A DNA stretch of 41,322 bases. Origin: Candidatus Pacearchaeota archaeon (GTDB lineage Archaea > Nanobdellota > Nanobdellia > Pacearchaeales > GW2011-AR1). Below the pieces are notes generated by a model. It was not told the origin of the DNA. It saw only the letters and a program-made list of their open reading frames with translations, and ran no database searches. Below, piece after piece: positions 1 to 7,406 of this stretch. A program made the position numbers and the translations under genes. Position 1 is the first letter of the stretch, and each line of letters starts with the position of its first letter. Where the stretch lies: assembly GCA_017609915.1 (NCBI GenBank), contig JAFCDA010000007.1:1-41322 (forward strand), read 5' to 3'.

Positions 1-62
1 ATAACAGCAGAAACTGCTTGCCTTAATTTAATTGTTTTAAATTCCCCTTTTTCTTGTTCCAT
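1..62 (-). CDS. 5' end of an unidentified gene running off the window
   Basis: An open frame starts with ATG on the minus strand and stays open for the 20 codons available (MEQEKGEFKTIKLRQAVSAV). A TATA-like GCTTATAAAAT lies about 60 nt upstream on the same strand, between this gene and the tRNA region. Too little is present to assign a family, and the frame could be chance, although the charged start followed by a helical stretch looks like a real protein start. Confidence 0.35.
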   Translation of the reverse strand, partial: MEQEKGEFKTIKLRQAVSAV

Positions 63-148
63 TTATTTTAATTAATCTTTTTGATTTTTAAGAATATATG
101 TTGTGGATTATTAAGGATTTTATAAGCTTTATTAAATGATATAATAAC

Positions 149-164
149 CTTTAAAAATCACTTA
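149..164 (+). promoter_or_regulatory. TATA-type promoter of the tRNA-Ser locus
   Basis: The sequence CTTTAAAAATCACTTA holds a TATA-like TTTAAAAAT. Its centre is about 26 nt before position 181, where the tRNA-like repeat and cloverleaf begin, the usual TATA-to-start distance in archaea. The same 16 nt recur exactly at 376-391, after the tRNA. The role is inferred from sequence and spacing only. Confidence 0.5.
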
Positions 165-180
165 TTATTAACATATTTAA

Positions 181-278
181 TGCCTCCGTGCGATACAGAA
201 AATAAAATTTTCTGTCTCTTCAAAACCCATAAAAGATTTTGAAGACAATGGCATCCATTGTCGCACGAGTTGGTAGAT
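181..278 (+). ncRNA. Three-hairpin cloverleaf directly upstream of tRNA-Ser
   Basis: The stretch folds into a compact four-way junction. An outer 7-bp stem (187-193 with 261-267) encloses three hairpins: 195-203/207-215 (9 bp, loop 3), 217-225/237-245 (9 bp, loop 11) and 246-251/255-260 (6 bp, loop 3). Almost no base between the stems is unpaired. The first 13 nt, TGCCTCCGTGCGA, are identical to 278-290, the 5' end of the tRNA locus. The likely transcription start falls at 181. It could be an inserted element with a 13-bp target duplication, a 5' leader removed during tRNA maturation, or a separate RNA. No known family is recognised. Confidence 0.5.
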
Positions 279-358
279 GCCTCCGTGCGACAATGGTACT
301 CGAGCTGGCTTGAGACCAGTGCCCTTTGGGCTTCCCGGTTCGATTCCGGGCGGGGGCG
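279..358 (+). tRNA. tRNA-Ser (anticodon UGA)
   Basis: A complete cloverleaf is visible. The acceptor stem is GCCTCCG paired with CGGGGGC, with discriminator G358. The T arm is CCCGG/CCGGG around TTCGATT. The anticodon arm is GCTGG/CCAGT with loop CTTGAGA, giving anticodon UGA at 311-313. A long variable arm (GCCC, TTT, GGGC, 321-331) is typical of class II tRNAs such as Ser. The D arm is short (CGA/TCG) with GG in its loop. No CCA is encoded and no intron is seen within 279-358. The D-arm segment 285-296 is also complementary to 255-266 in the upstream cloverleaf. Confidence 0.93.
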
Positions 359-467
359 TTTTTTATTACAATAAACTTTAAAAATCACTTAAACCTACTG
401 ATTTCATTCTGTTATGGGGCTGTAGTAAAATGGGAAGATTGTCTGCTCTTGAACTACAAAATATAAA

Positions 468-1460
468 ATGACAAAACAAATAAAGTTTCTAAGATTAAAG
501 AATATTACAGATACTTCAAGATTTTTAGGTTACTTGCATAAGATTTATATGAAAAGAAAAACTGGGAAAAAGTTTAAAAAATTAAATTTAAATCATATAA
601 AATTTTCAAAGGGATTAGATTTAGATGTTCTTGGAATAGAATTTACTAATGTTTGTGATTTAAACTGTATATGGTGTCCATTAGATAGAATAAGAAAAGG
701 ATTTATGAAAATTGAATTATTAAAAAAAATCTTAAAAGATGTTGTTAAAAAGGAAAATAAAATAAAAAATATAGCTCTTCATCATGGAGGAGAAACTACA
801 TTACATCCAAAATTAAAAGAGATGCTTGATTTAATAAGGGAATATAAGATTAAGAATCCAAATTTTCCAAAAATTTCATTGTTAACAAATGCTAATCAAT
901 TAACAAAGGAAAAATCAAAAGCAATAATAGATTCAAAAGTTGTTGATTGGATGAGATTTAGTATAGATGGGGGAAATAAAGAAGATTTTGAGCATATAAG
1001 AAAAGGAGCAAAATGGGAAAGAGTTCTTGGAAATGTTCATAATTTTTTAAATATAAATAAAGGGATAAGTACATCTATATTTACAATATTAAAGGATAAG
1101 AAAAAATTTAGTAAAGAGTTTTTGAAGTTAGTTAGTAGGGTTGACGAACATAAAGTAGTATTTCCTCATGAATGGAGGGGGGAAATAAAAATAGAAAAAA
1201 ATAAATATAAAATTAATACAGCCTTATCAAAAAGGGAAGTTGGAGGATGTTCAAGGGCCTTTGGTAGTATGGATGTTTTGTGGGATGGAAGAATTGTTCC
1301 TTGTTGTACTGATTTAAATGGTGAGGGGGTTATTGGAAATATAAATGAAAATTCATTATTAGAAGTATTCAAGGGAAGGAGGAGAATATTTATATTAGAT
1401 AAAATGAAAAGAGGAAGAAGGTTTGAAATAAATTCCTGTAAAAATTGTCGTGAGGTATAA
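468..1460 (+). CDS. Radical SAM protein with SPASM-type C-terminus
   Basis: The protein has 330 residues. The radical SAM CxxxCxxC motif is at C63, C67 and C70 (NVCDLNCIWC), followed by a glycine-rich HHGGETTLHP segment and SIDGG, as in the SAM-binding half of the family. Cysteines 261, 279, 280, 324 and 327 near the end resemble a SPASM/Twitch auxiliary iron-sulfur domain. Such enzymes do radical chemistry on peptides or sugars; the substrate here is unknown. The acetyltransferase gene follows after one base, suggesting co-transcription in an envelope-modification unit. A TATA-like CTTTAAAAAT at 376 implies a leader of roughly 60 nt. Confidence 0.85.
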   Translation: MTKQIKFLRLKNITDTSRFLGYLHKIYMKRKTGKKFKKLNLNHIKFSKGLDLDVLGIEFTNVCDLNCIWCPLDRIRKGFMKIELLKKILKDVVKKENKIKNIALHHGGETTLHPKLKEMLDLIREYKIKNPNFPKISLLTNANQLTKEKSKAIIDSKVVDWMRFSIDGGNKEDFEHIRKGAKWERVLGNVHNFLNINKGISTSIFTILKDKKKFSKEFLKLVSRVDEHKVVFPHEWRGEIKIEKNKYKINTALSKREVGGCSRAFGSMDVLWDGRIVPCCTDLNGEGVIGNINENSLLEVFKGRRRIFILDKMKRGRRFEINSCKNCREV

Positions 1461-1461
1461 A

Positions 1462-2085
1462 ATGGTATATTTTGTTAAATTTATAAGAAAAGTATTAAAT
1501 CTTTTAAATAAAAAACCGACATTAAAAGAATATCCTAATAATTTTAAAGATTACAAAATAGGTAAGAACATATGTATAGGCAAACATACTTATGGAAAAC
1601 CAATTATTTTAAGTTGGGATCATACAGCAAAATTAAAAATAGGTAATTTTTGCTCTATTTCAGATAATGTTGTTATAATTTTGGGTGGTGATAGAGATCA
1701 TAAATATTATAATGTTTCAACCTACCCTTTTCATATTTTTTTAAAAGAATTTAAATACCTCCAAGAAGAGTCTCCCCCAATAAAAAAAGATGTTATTATT
1801 GGAAATGATGTATGGATTGGGTATGGTGCTACAATTCTCTCTGGAGTAAAAATAGGGGATGGTGCAATAATCGGGGCTAAAGCAGTAGTGTCAAAATCTG
1901 TTGGGCCATATTCAATTGTTGTTGGTAATCCTGGAAAAGTTATAAAAAAAAGATTTGATGGTGAGACTATTAAAAAATTATTAAAAATTAAATGGTGGAA
2001 TTTTGATTTAAAAAAAATCAAATCAAATATACCTCTTCTTTTAGACAAGGATATATCTGCATTTATTAAAAACCAAGAATGTTAA
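1462..2085 (+). CDS. Hexapeptide-repeat O-acetyltransferase (CatB/WbbJ-like)
   Basis: This is a left-handed beta-helix acyltransferase of 207 residues. Hexapeptide turns are seen in KIGNFCSIS and again in IIGNDVWIGYGATILSG, VKIGDGAIIGAKAVV and YSIVVGNPGKV. The RDHKYYNVSTYPF segment matches the catalytic-loop pattern of CatB-like xenobiotic or sugar acetyltransferases. It probably uses acetyl-CoA to acetylate a surface sugar. The start is placed at 1462, one base after the previous stop, because the TAA-A-ATG junction is the rule in this genome. A GTG at 1450 would add four residues and overlap the upstream gene. Confidence 0.85.
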   Translation: MVYFVKFIRKVLNLLNKKPTLKEYPNNFKDYKIGKNICIGKHTYGKPIILSWDHTAKLKIGNFCSISDNVVIILGGDRDHKYYNVSTYPFHIFLKEFKYLQEESPPIKKDVIIGNDVWIGYGATILSGVKIGDGAIIGAKAVVSKSVGPYSIVVGNPGKVIKKRFDGETIKKLLKIKWWNFDLKKIKSNIPLLLDKDISAFIKNQEC

Positions 2086-2146
2086 GGTCTTCTTCTTTAA
2101 TTAAATTTTTAGAAGTATTTAAATAATATTTTCCCTAAAATAATAC

Positions 2147-2719
2147 ATGGAAACAAAGAAGTGGGCAGTTTTAATAGTCATGATAGTAATGGTTGCAACT
2201 GTTTTTCTTTTGGCAAATAATGCTAAAGAAACTAAGGAATATATAACTCCTCCAGAAGATGTAATAACTGGTAGCATAGTTTATGATGAACCACTTACAT
2301 TAGAACAATTAAAAAAAGGTATAAACTTAAGTGGGGGGTGGAATGCTTTTAGATGGACAGATGAATTATCTGGTCCAATTTCTGCTCAAGAAGCTTTAAA
2401 ATCACTAGCAGATAACTATTTTTATATTTATGATTATTCTTCTAAAAAATTTTTCTTTAATCCTTATCAAAAATTAGCAGACTATAAAGATCAAAGATAT
2501 TATAAAGATAGAACTTTTGATAAATTAGAACCTGGAAAAAAATATGCTATATACATGGTAAAGGATAAGGTACAGTTACAATATGAGGTTCCTGAACCTG
2601 AAGGAGAAATTGAAGAATTAAAAGAAGAAAAAGGTTTACTAAATAATGTTTGGTTTTGGATAATTTTAATTATAATCATACTTCTATTGTATAAGAAGAA
2701 AATTTGGAAACTGAAATAA
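2147..2719 (+). CDS. Small two-membrane-span surface protein, unknown function
   Basis: The 190-residue protein has an N-terminal hydrophobic segment (about residues 6-24, signal anchor or signal peptide), a soluble middle and a C-terminal membrane span ending in lysines. The final span begins with NNVWFWIIL, almost the same as SNVWFWVIL in the protein at 6488-6928. Both have a hydrophobic N-terminus, so they look like members of one architectural class of bitopic, outward-facing proteins. An acidic, proline-containing linker (EPEGEIEELKEEKG) precedes the last span. No enzymatic motif is recognised. Confidence 0.65.
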   Translation: METKKWAVLIVMIVMVATVFLLANNAKETKEYITPPEDVITGSIVYDEPLTLEQLKKGINLSGGWNAFRWTDELSGPISAQEALKSLADNYFYIYDYSSKKFFFNPYQKLADYKDQRYYKDRTFDKLEPGKKYAIYMVKDKVQLQYEVPEPEGEIEELKEEKGLLNNVWFWIILIIIILLLYKKKIWKLK

Positions 2720-2815
2720 AGAAGACATATTTTTATAAATAGTATATAATATCTAATACACATGCTTAATTTAGAACTGATACATAGTCCTTTCTAAAAA
2801 AATATTTTAACTAAA

Positions 2816-3553
2816 ATGATAAAGATATTTATAGAAAATCAAATTGCAAAAAGAACTGTGTTAGGAAGATTGCTCATGTTTTCTAATGAAGTTTTAACAC
2901 TTACTAAATTTTATTTAGGCTTTAATACATTTAGCACACTTAATCTTCAATTTACTAATTCTTGTAATTTAAATTGTAAATGGTGTGGATTAAAAAGAGG
3001 AAAAGATATAATGAGTGAAAAAACCCTAATTAAAACACTTGAAAAGATTAAAAAATATCATATAAAAAACTTAAACCTATGGTCTGGTGGAGAAATATTA
3101 ATGCATCCAAATATAATTAATCTTTTAAAAATAATAAAAAGATATAAAAATTACAAAATTACTTTACTGACAAATGGTATGTTGTTGACTCCAAGTTTAA
3201 GTAAAAAGATAATTGAACTAAATGTTCTTGACCAAATGATGTTTAGTATTGATGGTGGTTCTGGAAAAGAATGTGAAAGATTAAGATCTGGAGTAAAATG
3301 GAAAGAAATCCCCTCTGTTGTGCATATTGATGGAACAACAAGACCTCAAACAGTTAGGAAAAAAGACAATCCAAGATATCACAAATTAATAAAAGAATTT
3401 GAAAAAATAAAAGGAACTCCAGTTTTATTAAACACTTCTTTTAATGATAAAGGAGAACCAATTGTTTGTTCTCCTCAAGATTCTTTAAAATCATTTAAAA
3501 AAACTAATTTAGATTATTTAGCAAGGGGTAATTTTTTAGTAAAGAAACAGTGA
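2816..3553 (+). pseudogene. Radical SAM N-terminus fused to a carbamoyltransferase C-terminus
   Basis: Residues 1 to about 165 are a radical SAM half: CxxxCxxC at C50, C54 and C57, then LWSGGEILMHPN and FSIDGG, closely parallel to the gene at 468. At about residue 166 (near nt 3311) the sequence switches to the C-terminal end of the NodU/CmcH carbamoyltransferase family: VHIDGTTRPQTV, NPRYHKLI, GTPVLLNTSFN, GEPIVCSPQDSLKSF and LDYLARGNFLV. Both parts are incomplete: the SPASM end and the carbamoyltransferase catalytic N-terminus are missing. The frame is open across the junction. This is best explained by a deletion joining two neighbouring genes, or by an assembly chimera. A functional fusion is possible but less likely. 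Confidence 0.7.
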
Positions 3554-3616
3554 AAGATATTTTATTTATCTTGAATTTCTAGAAAACTTTAAAAATAATG
3601 ATATATACATGTATAT

Positions 3617-3910
3617 ATGAATAAAAAAGGCATTGTATTGGACCTAACAGGATTTTATGTATTTGAGTCAGTTCCAACTAAATTTGGAAATGGTGCTCAT
3701 GTATTGATTTCTAAAAAATATATTGAAAAAAGAATTAAAATTATTGTTGGAAAACCAACTAAAGTTAGAAATAATAAGATAGAAATTGATTTTTTTGGTA
3801 ATGAAATTTTAGAAAGAATTCCTAGTAAATTTGGGACAGGATTTCATATTATTGTTCCTAAGGAACATATTGGAAAGAAAATTAAATTAATTGTAAGGAG
3901 TGGAAGATGA
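3617..3910 (+). CDS. Tandemly duplicated DUF2080-like small protein
   Basis: The 97 residues contain two copies of one unit. Copy 1 is roughly residues 8-45 (ESVPTKFGNGAHVLISKKYI, then KRIKIIV). Copy 2 is roughly 52-94 (ERIPSKFGTGFHIIVPKEHI, then KKIKLIV). The G-x-H/A-x-x-(V/I)-PK pattern resembles DUF2080, small AbrB-like archaeal proteins often called transposon-encoded; that link is from memory of the family. The fold may be a DNA-binding beta barrel formed from both halves. Its stop overlaps the start of the large surface protein by ATGA, so the two are probably translated together. Confidence 0.6.
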   Translation: MNKKGIVLDLTGFYVFESVPTKFGNGAHVLISKKYIEKRIKIIVGKPTKVRNNKIEIDFFGNEILERIPSKFGTGFHIIVPKEHIGKKIKLIVRSGR

Positions 3911-6447
3911 AAAAAGAAAAACTATTATTGATATTAATTTTGTTAGTAATTTTATGTGTGATATTTTTGCCAATCACCAGTGCACAACCTACTATAAATT
4001 TTACATTACCAACCCCATCAAATGGAACAACAGTAAATTCTGATTCAATTTATGTTAATCTAACAGGACAAGGAGGAGAACATTATTCATTTGTAGATTT
4101 TGATAATGATAATGTTTTATGGATGAGGATGGATTATATTAATCAATCAAATGGTGTTGGAGCACTAGTTTATGATAATTCTAGTTATGCTAATAATGCA
4201 ACTGCTAAGGGAGATGCTAATCAAACACCAGATGGTAAATTTGGAAAAGCATATGTTTTTGATGGAACTACTGATTTCATCACAATACTAGATCATACTT
4301 CTTTAGATTTGAATACAAGTTTTACTATTTCTATTTGGATTAAGCCTGGAGCAGATATGGGCGCTGGAAGTGGTGATAGGATGATTATTGGAAAAGAATC
4401 TGCTACCCCATGCACTTATGCTTGGTCAGTTTATATGGATGATGGAAAAATAAGACTAAAAGCTGGTTCTATTCCTTGTGGTGCAAGCAGTGCAATATCT
4501 AATGATTTATTGGCCTTAGATGCATGGACTCATGTAGTTGTAATGTATAAAAAATCAACAAGCCAGCAAATATTTTATATAAATGGAACTTATGATAAAA
4601 GTTCTACTTCAAATGTTTATAGTATAAATAAGAATTCTCAAAATGTTACAATAGGAATGAGAACTGGTGGAGGTATGGCTTTTAATGGAACAATAGATGA
4701 TATTATTATTATAAATAGAACATTAGATGCAAATGAAATTTCTTCTTTATATAATTCAACTGCTTCACAGTATTATCATAATTTTACAGATTTAGATGAT
4801 GGGCAACATCATTTTATAGGTTATGTAATAAATGGTTCTGAATTAAATGAATCAGAAAGATATGTGGCTAGTGATGGAAATTCTCCAAATGCGGTAATCG
4901 GACAAAACACTTCTCAAGTTGAATATTCAAGTGAGGGGATAAATATTAACTGGACAGCTACAGATGATAATGGGATTAATTATACAATCCTTAATATAAC
5001 TTATCCAAATAATACAATATTATATAATTCAACTTCAAGTTCTGGAGAGATTAATTTAACAAGCACTGCTAACTTGTCAGTGTTAGGTATTTATAATATT
5101 ACTTTATGGGCAAATGATAGTTCTGGGAATTCAGGTATAACAAGCACTATTTTTAGTGTAAATGATACTATTTATCCTAATATAACTTTAATCTCGCCGG
5201 CAAATGATATATCTTCAACAACTGATGCATATAATTTTACTTTTAATGTTTCAGATAATAATACTATCTCAAATTGTAGTTTAATTTTAGATGGAAACAT
5301 TATTAATACCTTAACTAGTGTAAGTAAAGCTCCTTCAACTATGGGCATGTATAATTCTTCATTAAGTGTTGCAAGTCATACTTGGAGTATAAATTGTACT
5401 GATGTAGCAAACAATGAAGAAAATAGCTCTGAAAGAACATTAACTGTCTCTTCTTCTACTTCTTCGACTCCTTCTACACCAGGAGGAAGTGGCGGGACTT
5501 TTGTTAAAGAATGTGAAACAGATGAGGATTGTAATGAAAGCTATTCATGTTATAATAAACAATGTGTGAAATTATTTGATGTTAAAATAATAAAAGTTGA
5601 TTCTCCAATAGAACAAGAACAATTTTTTAATTTTACTTATTTAGTAAAAGCAATGGCTGAGATTAACAGTGATGTTATTATAGATTTTTGGCTTGAAAAA
5701 AATAAGGAAAAAATAACTTCTGGTTTTGATACTATTTATTTTGGTAGTTTTGAAGAAAGAACAGAAAACTCTCAATTATTTTTGCCAGGAAATATCGATG
5801 ATGGAATTTATGATTTTTATGTTCAAGCAAGTTATGAAAATTATAAAGCAAAAGCTTTAAGAACAATACAAGTAGGGGAAAGTTTTGAAGAACTTCAAGA
5901 AATTAAACCTTTTCCAAAATCAATTTATTATTTAATTATTTTAATTCTTTTAATCTTAATAACAATTATTTTAATTCTTTACATTAAAGCTAGAAAGGAA
6001 TCACACCATAGTTTAATAAGAGGTGTTGGGATTATTGGGTTTAGCTTAATTGGAATTTTATTTTTTGGGCAAAATAATATCACTGGAAATGTTACTGGTT
6101 CTAATTTAATTAAAAATTGGTTTAGTTTTTTATATTTCTTTTTTATTATTGGGATCCTGGGTTTGTTTGTTTTTTTGCATAGAAAAAATACTAAAAAAAT
6201 AAATATAATTAAAATGAAAAATGAATATGGATACTCTAATCTTAAAGATTTAATTAATAAAAAGGTTTATTGTGATGGAGATTATATTGGTAAAGTTAAA
6301 GATGTTATTTTAAATGATTGTAAAATTGAAACTTTAAAAATAAGGCCTTCTAAAAAATCTAAAAGAAAGGGCATTATTTTAAAATATAAACATGTAGATA
6401 ATGTTGGGGATATTGTAATTATAAATAATAAATTATATAAAATTTAA
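3907..6447 (+). CDS. Large surface protein: LamG, Ig-like repeats, three membrane spans, PRC-barrel
   Basis: The protein has 846 residues. It has a signal peptide (about 1-26, ending TSA), a LamG/concanavalin-type domain (about 70-285, with FDGTTDFI, FTISIWIKP, WTHVVVMY and GTIDDIII), and two Ig-like segments (about 330-515). A short Cys-rich EC-x6-C-x4-SC-x4-QC motif (near 535-555) and another beta-rich region follow. Three hydrophobic spans lie between about 675 and 765. The last about 70 residues look like a PRC-barrel (VYCDGDYIGKVKDVIL, ending NVGDIVIINN). Many N-x-S/T sequons sit in the outer part. It may bind glycans outside and connect to the cytoplasm through the PRC-barrel; this is inference. 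Confidence 0.75.
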   Translation: MKKEKLLLILILLVILCVIFLPITSAQPTINFTLPTPSNGTTVNSDSIYVNLTGQGGEHYSFVDFDNDNVLWMRMDYINQSNGVGALVYDNSSYANNATAKGDANQTPDGKFGKAYVFDGTTDFITILDHTSLDLNTSFTISIWIKPGADMGAGSGDRMIIGKESATPCTYAWSVYMDDGKIRLKAGSIPCGASSAISNDLLALDAWTHVVVMYKKSTSQQIFYINGTYDKSSTSNVYSINKNSQNVTIGMRTGGGMAFNGTIDDIIIINRTLDANEISSLYNSTASQYYHNFTDLDDGQHHFIGYVINGSELNESERYVASDGNSPNAVIGQNTSQVEYSSEGININWTATDDNGINYTILNITYPNNTILYNSTSSSGEINLTSTANLSVLGIYNITLWANDSSGNSGITSTIFSVNDTIYPNITLISPANDISSTTDAYNFTFNVSDNNTISNCSLILDGNIINTLTSVSKAPSTMGMYNSSLSVASHTWSINCTDVANNEENSSERTLTVSSSTSSTPSTPGGSGGTFVKECETDEDCNESYSCYNKQCVKLFDVKIIKVDSPIEQEQFFNFTYLVKAMAEINSDVIIDFWLEKNKEKITSGFDTIYFGSFEERTENSQLFLPGNIDDGIYDFYVQASYENYKAKALRTIQVGESFEELQEIKPFPKSIYYLIILILLILITIILILYIKARKESHHSLIRGVGIIGFSLIGILFFGQNNITGNVTGSNLIKNWFSFLYFFFIIGILGLFVFLHRKNTKKINIIKMKNEYGYSNLKDLINKKVYCDGDYIGKVKDVILNDCKIETLKIRPSKKSKRKGIILKYKHVDNVGDIVIINNKLYKI

Positions 6448-6487
6448 TTATAAAAACATTTATAAAGGATACTTAATTAATATTAAT

Positions 6488-6928
6488 ATGAAAATTAAAA
6501 AAGGGGATTTAACAACTTTGGTGGTGATGATAGTAATCATTCTCCTTTTAATTTATTTTATTCCAAAGTTTACTGGAGACGCAGTTCAATCAGTTCCTTG
6601 TGTTGATAGTGATGGCGGAAAAATATATACTGTTCAAGGAACTGTTCAGAAAGGAGTTGCAGTTCAAGTTACAGATTATTGTTTAGATGAGACCCAATTA
6701 AGAGAGCACTATTGTTCAGATAATCAATTTAAAGCTCTTGAAGTGGATTATTACAATTGTCCAAATGGGTGTTCAAATGGTGCTTGTGTTCAAACTTCAT
6801 CAAGTCAACCAGGTGGAACATTAGGTGCAGAAAAACCATTTGTAAGTGCAAGTAATGTTTGGTTTTGGGTAATTTTAGCAGTTGTGCTAATAGTTTTATT
6901 CTTAATCATTAAAAAACTTAAGAGATAA
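6488..6928 (+). CDS. Small bitopic membrane protein with Cys-rich ectodomain
   Basis: The protein has 146 residues: an N-terminal hydrophobic segment (about 10-28), an ectodomain with six or more cysteines (PCVD, DYCLD, HYCSD, YNCPNGCSNGACV) that probably form disulfides, a Ser/Gly/Pro linker, and a C-terminal span starting SNVWFWVIL and ending in KKLKR. The last span matches that of the protein at 2147-2719. It follows the LamG protein on the same strand by 40 nt with a TATA-like TTTATAAAGG between, so it may have its own promoter. Function unknown. Confidence 0.65.
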   Translation: MKIKKGDLTTLVVMIVIILLLIYFIPKFTGDAVQSVPCVDSDGGKIYTVQGTVQKGVAVQVTDYCLDETQLREHYCSDNQFKALEVDYYNCPNGCSNGACVQTSSSQPGGTLGAEKPFVSASNVWFWVILAVVLIVLFLIIKKLKR

Positions 6929-6951
6929 TTTTTATTTTTTTAATATTTACC
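6929..6951. terminator. T/A-rich spacer between convergent genes
   Basis: The 23 nt between two convergent stop codons are nearly all A and T, with runs TTTTTATTTTTTTAAT. Oligo-T runs are the usual archaeal termination signal, and the complementary strand carries a weaker run. It may serve both genes; no hairpin is present. Confidence 0.35.
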
Positions 6952-7245
6952 TTATTTAAAAAATTTAGAAACTTTTTCTAAAAATCCTTCCTTAGTTTTT
7001 ATTTCAGAAATAAGAATTGGTTTATTTTCTTCATCAATAACTTTATAGGTTATTTGAGGTTTTTCTTTCATTAAAGGAGCTTTAGCTGCAAGTCTTTTAT
7101 TTGCAATTTCAATTGCTTTATTAATGGAAATTTTTGAATATCCTTGGTTTATTAAAGAAAATCTTAAAGAATCTACAGTATATCCTTTTGAAAGATTTTT
7201 TAGTATATAATCTGCTAGTTGTTGAATATAATTTGTTAGTTGCAT
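6952..7245 (-). CDS. Hypothetical protein with helical N-terminal module
   Basis: The 97-residue protein is predicted soluble. Residues 4-50 (LADYILKNLSKGYTVDSLRF, then INQGYSKISINKAIEIAN) have the look of a small helical bundle in which a Gly-Tyr turn precedes each helix, similar in feel to UBA-like or HTH-like modules. The C-terminal half is charged. It is convergent with the upstream membrane protein gene and divergent from the glycosyltransferase gene. No family is recognised. Confidence 0.55.
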   Translation of the reverse strand: MQLTNYIQQLADYILKNLSKGYTVDSLRFSLINQGYSKISINKAIEIANKRLAAKAPLMKEKPQITYKVIDEENKPILISEIKTKEGFLEKVSKFFK

Positions 7246-7406
7246 AATTTTTAAACAACTTATAAGTTTAAAAATATAGTTGAGATAAGATGTAATATTT
7301 TAAAGATGTTACAAAATATAAATCTTATATGATAATGAAACCCATTCATAATATGCTATATTAAGATATAAAAATCTTTATAATGAAAAAGAACTAATTT
7401 TAAAAA

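Noticed and set aside
158-388. Minus-strand frame across the tRNA region
   Set aside because: It runs through the tRNA and the cloverleaf, and its residue pattern is that of antisense to structured RNA.
392-467. Possible split or partial tRNA after tRNA-Ser (GGGGCTGTAGT, with ACTACA later)
   Set aside because: A 6-bp stem TGTAGT/ACTACA exists, but no anticodon stem with a proper 7-nt loop, no T arm and no acceptor partner can be drawn. It is treated as the leader of the radical SAM message.
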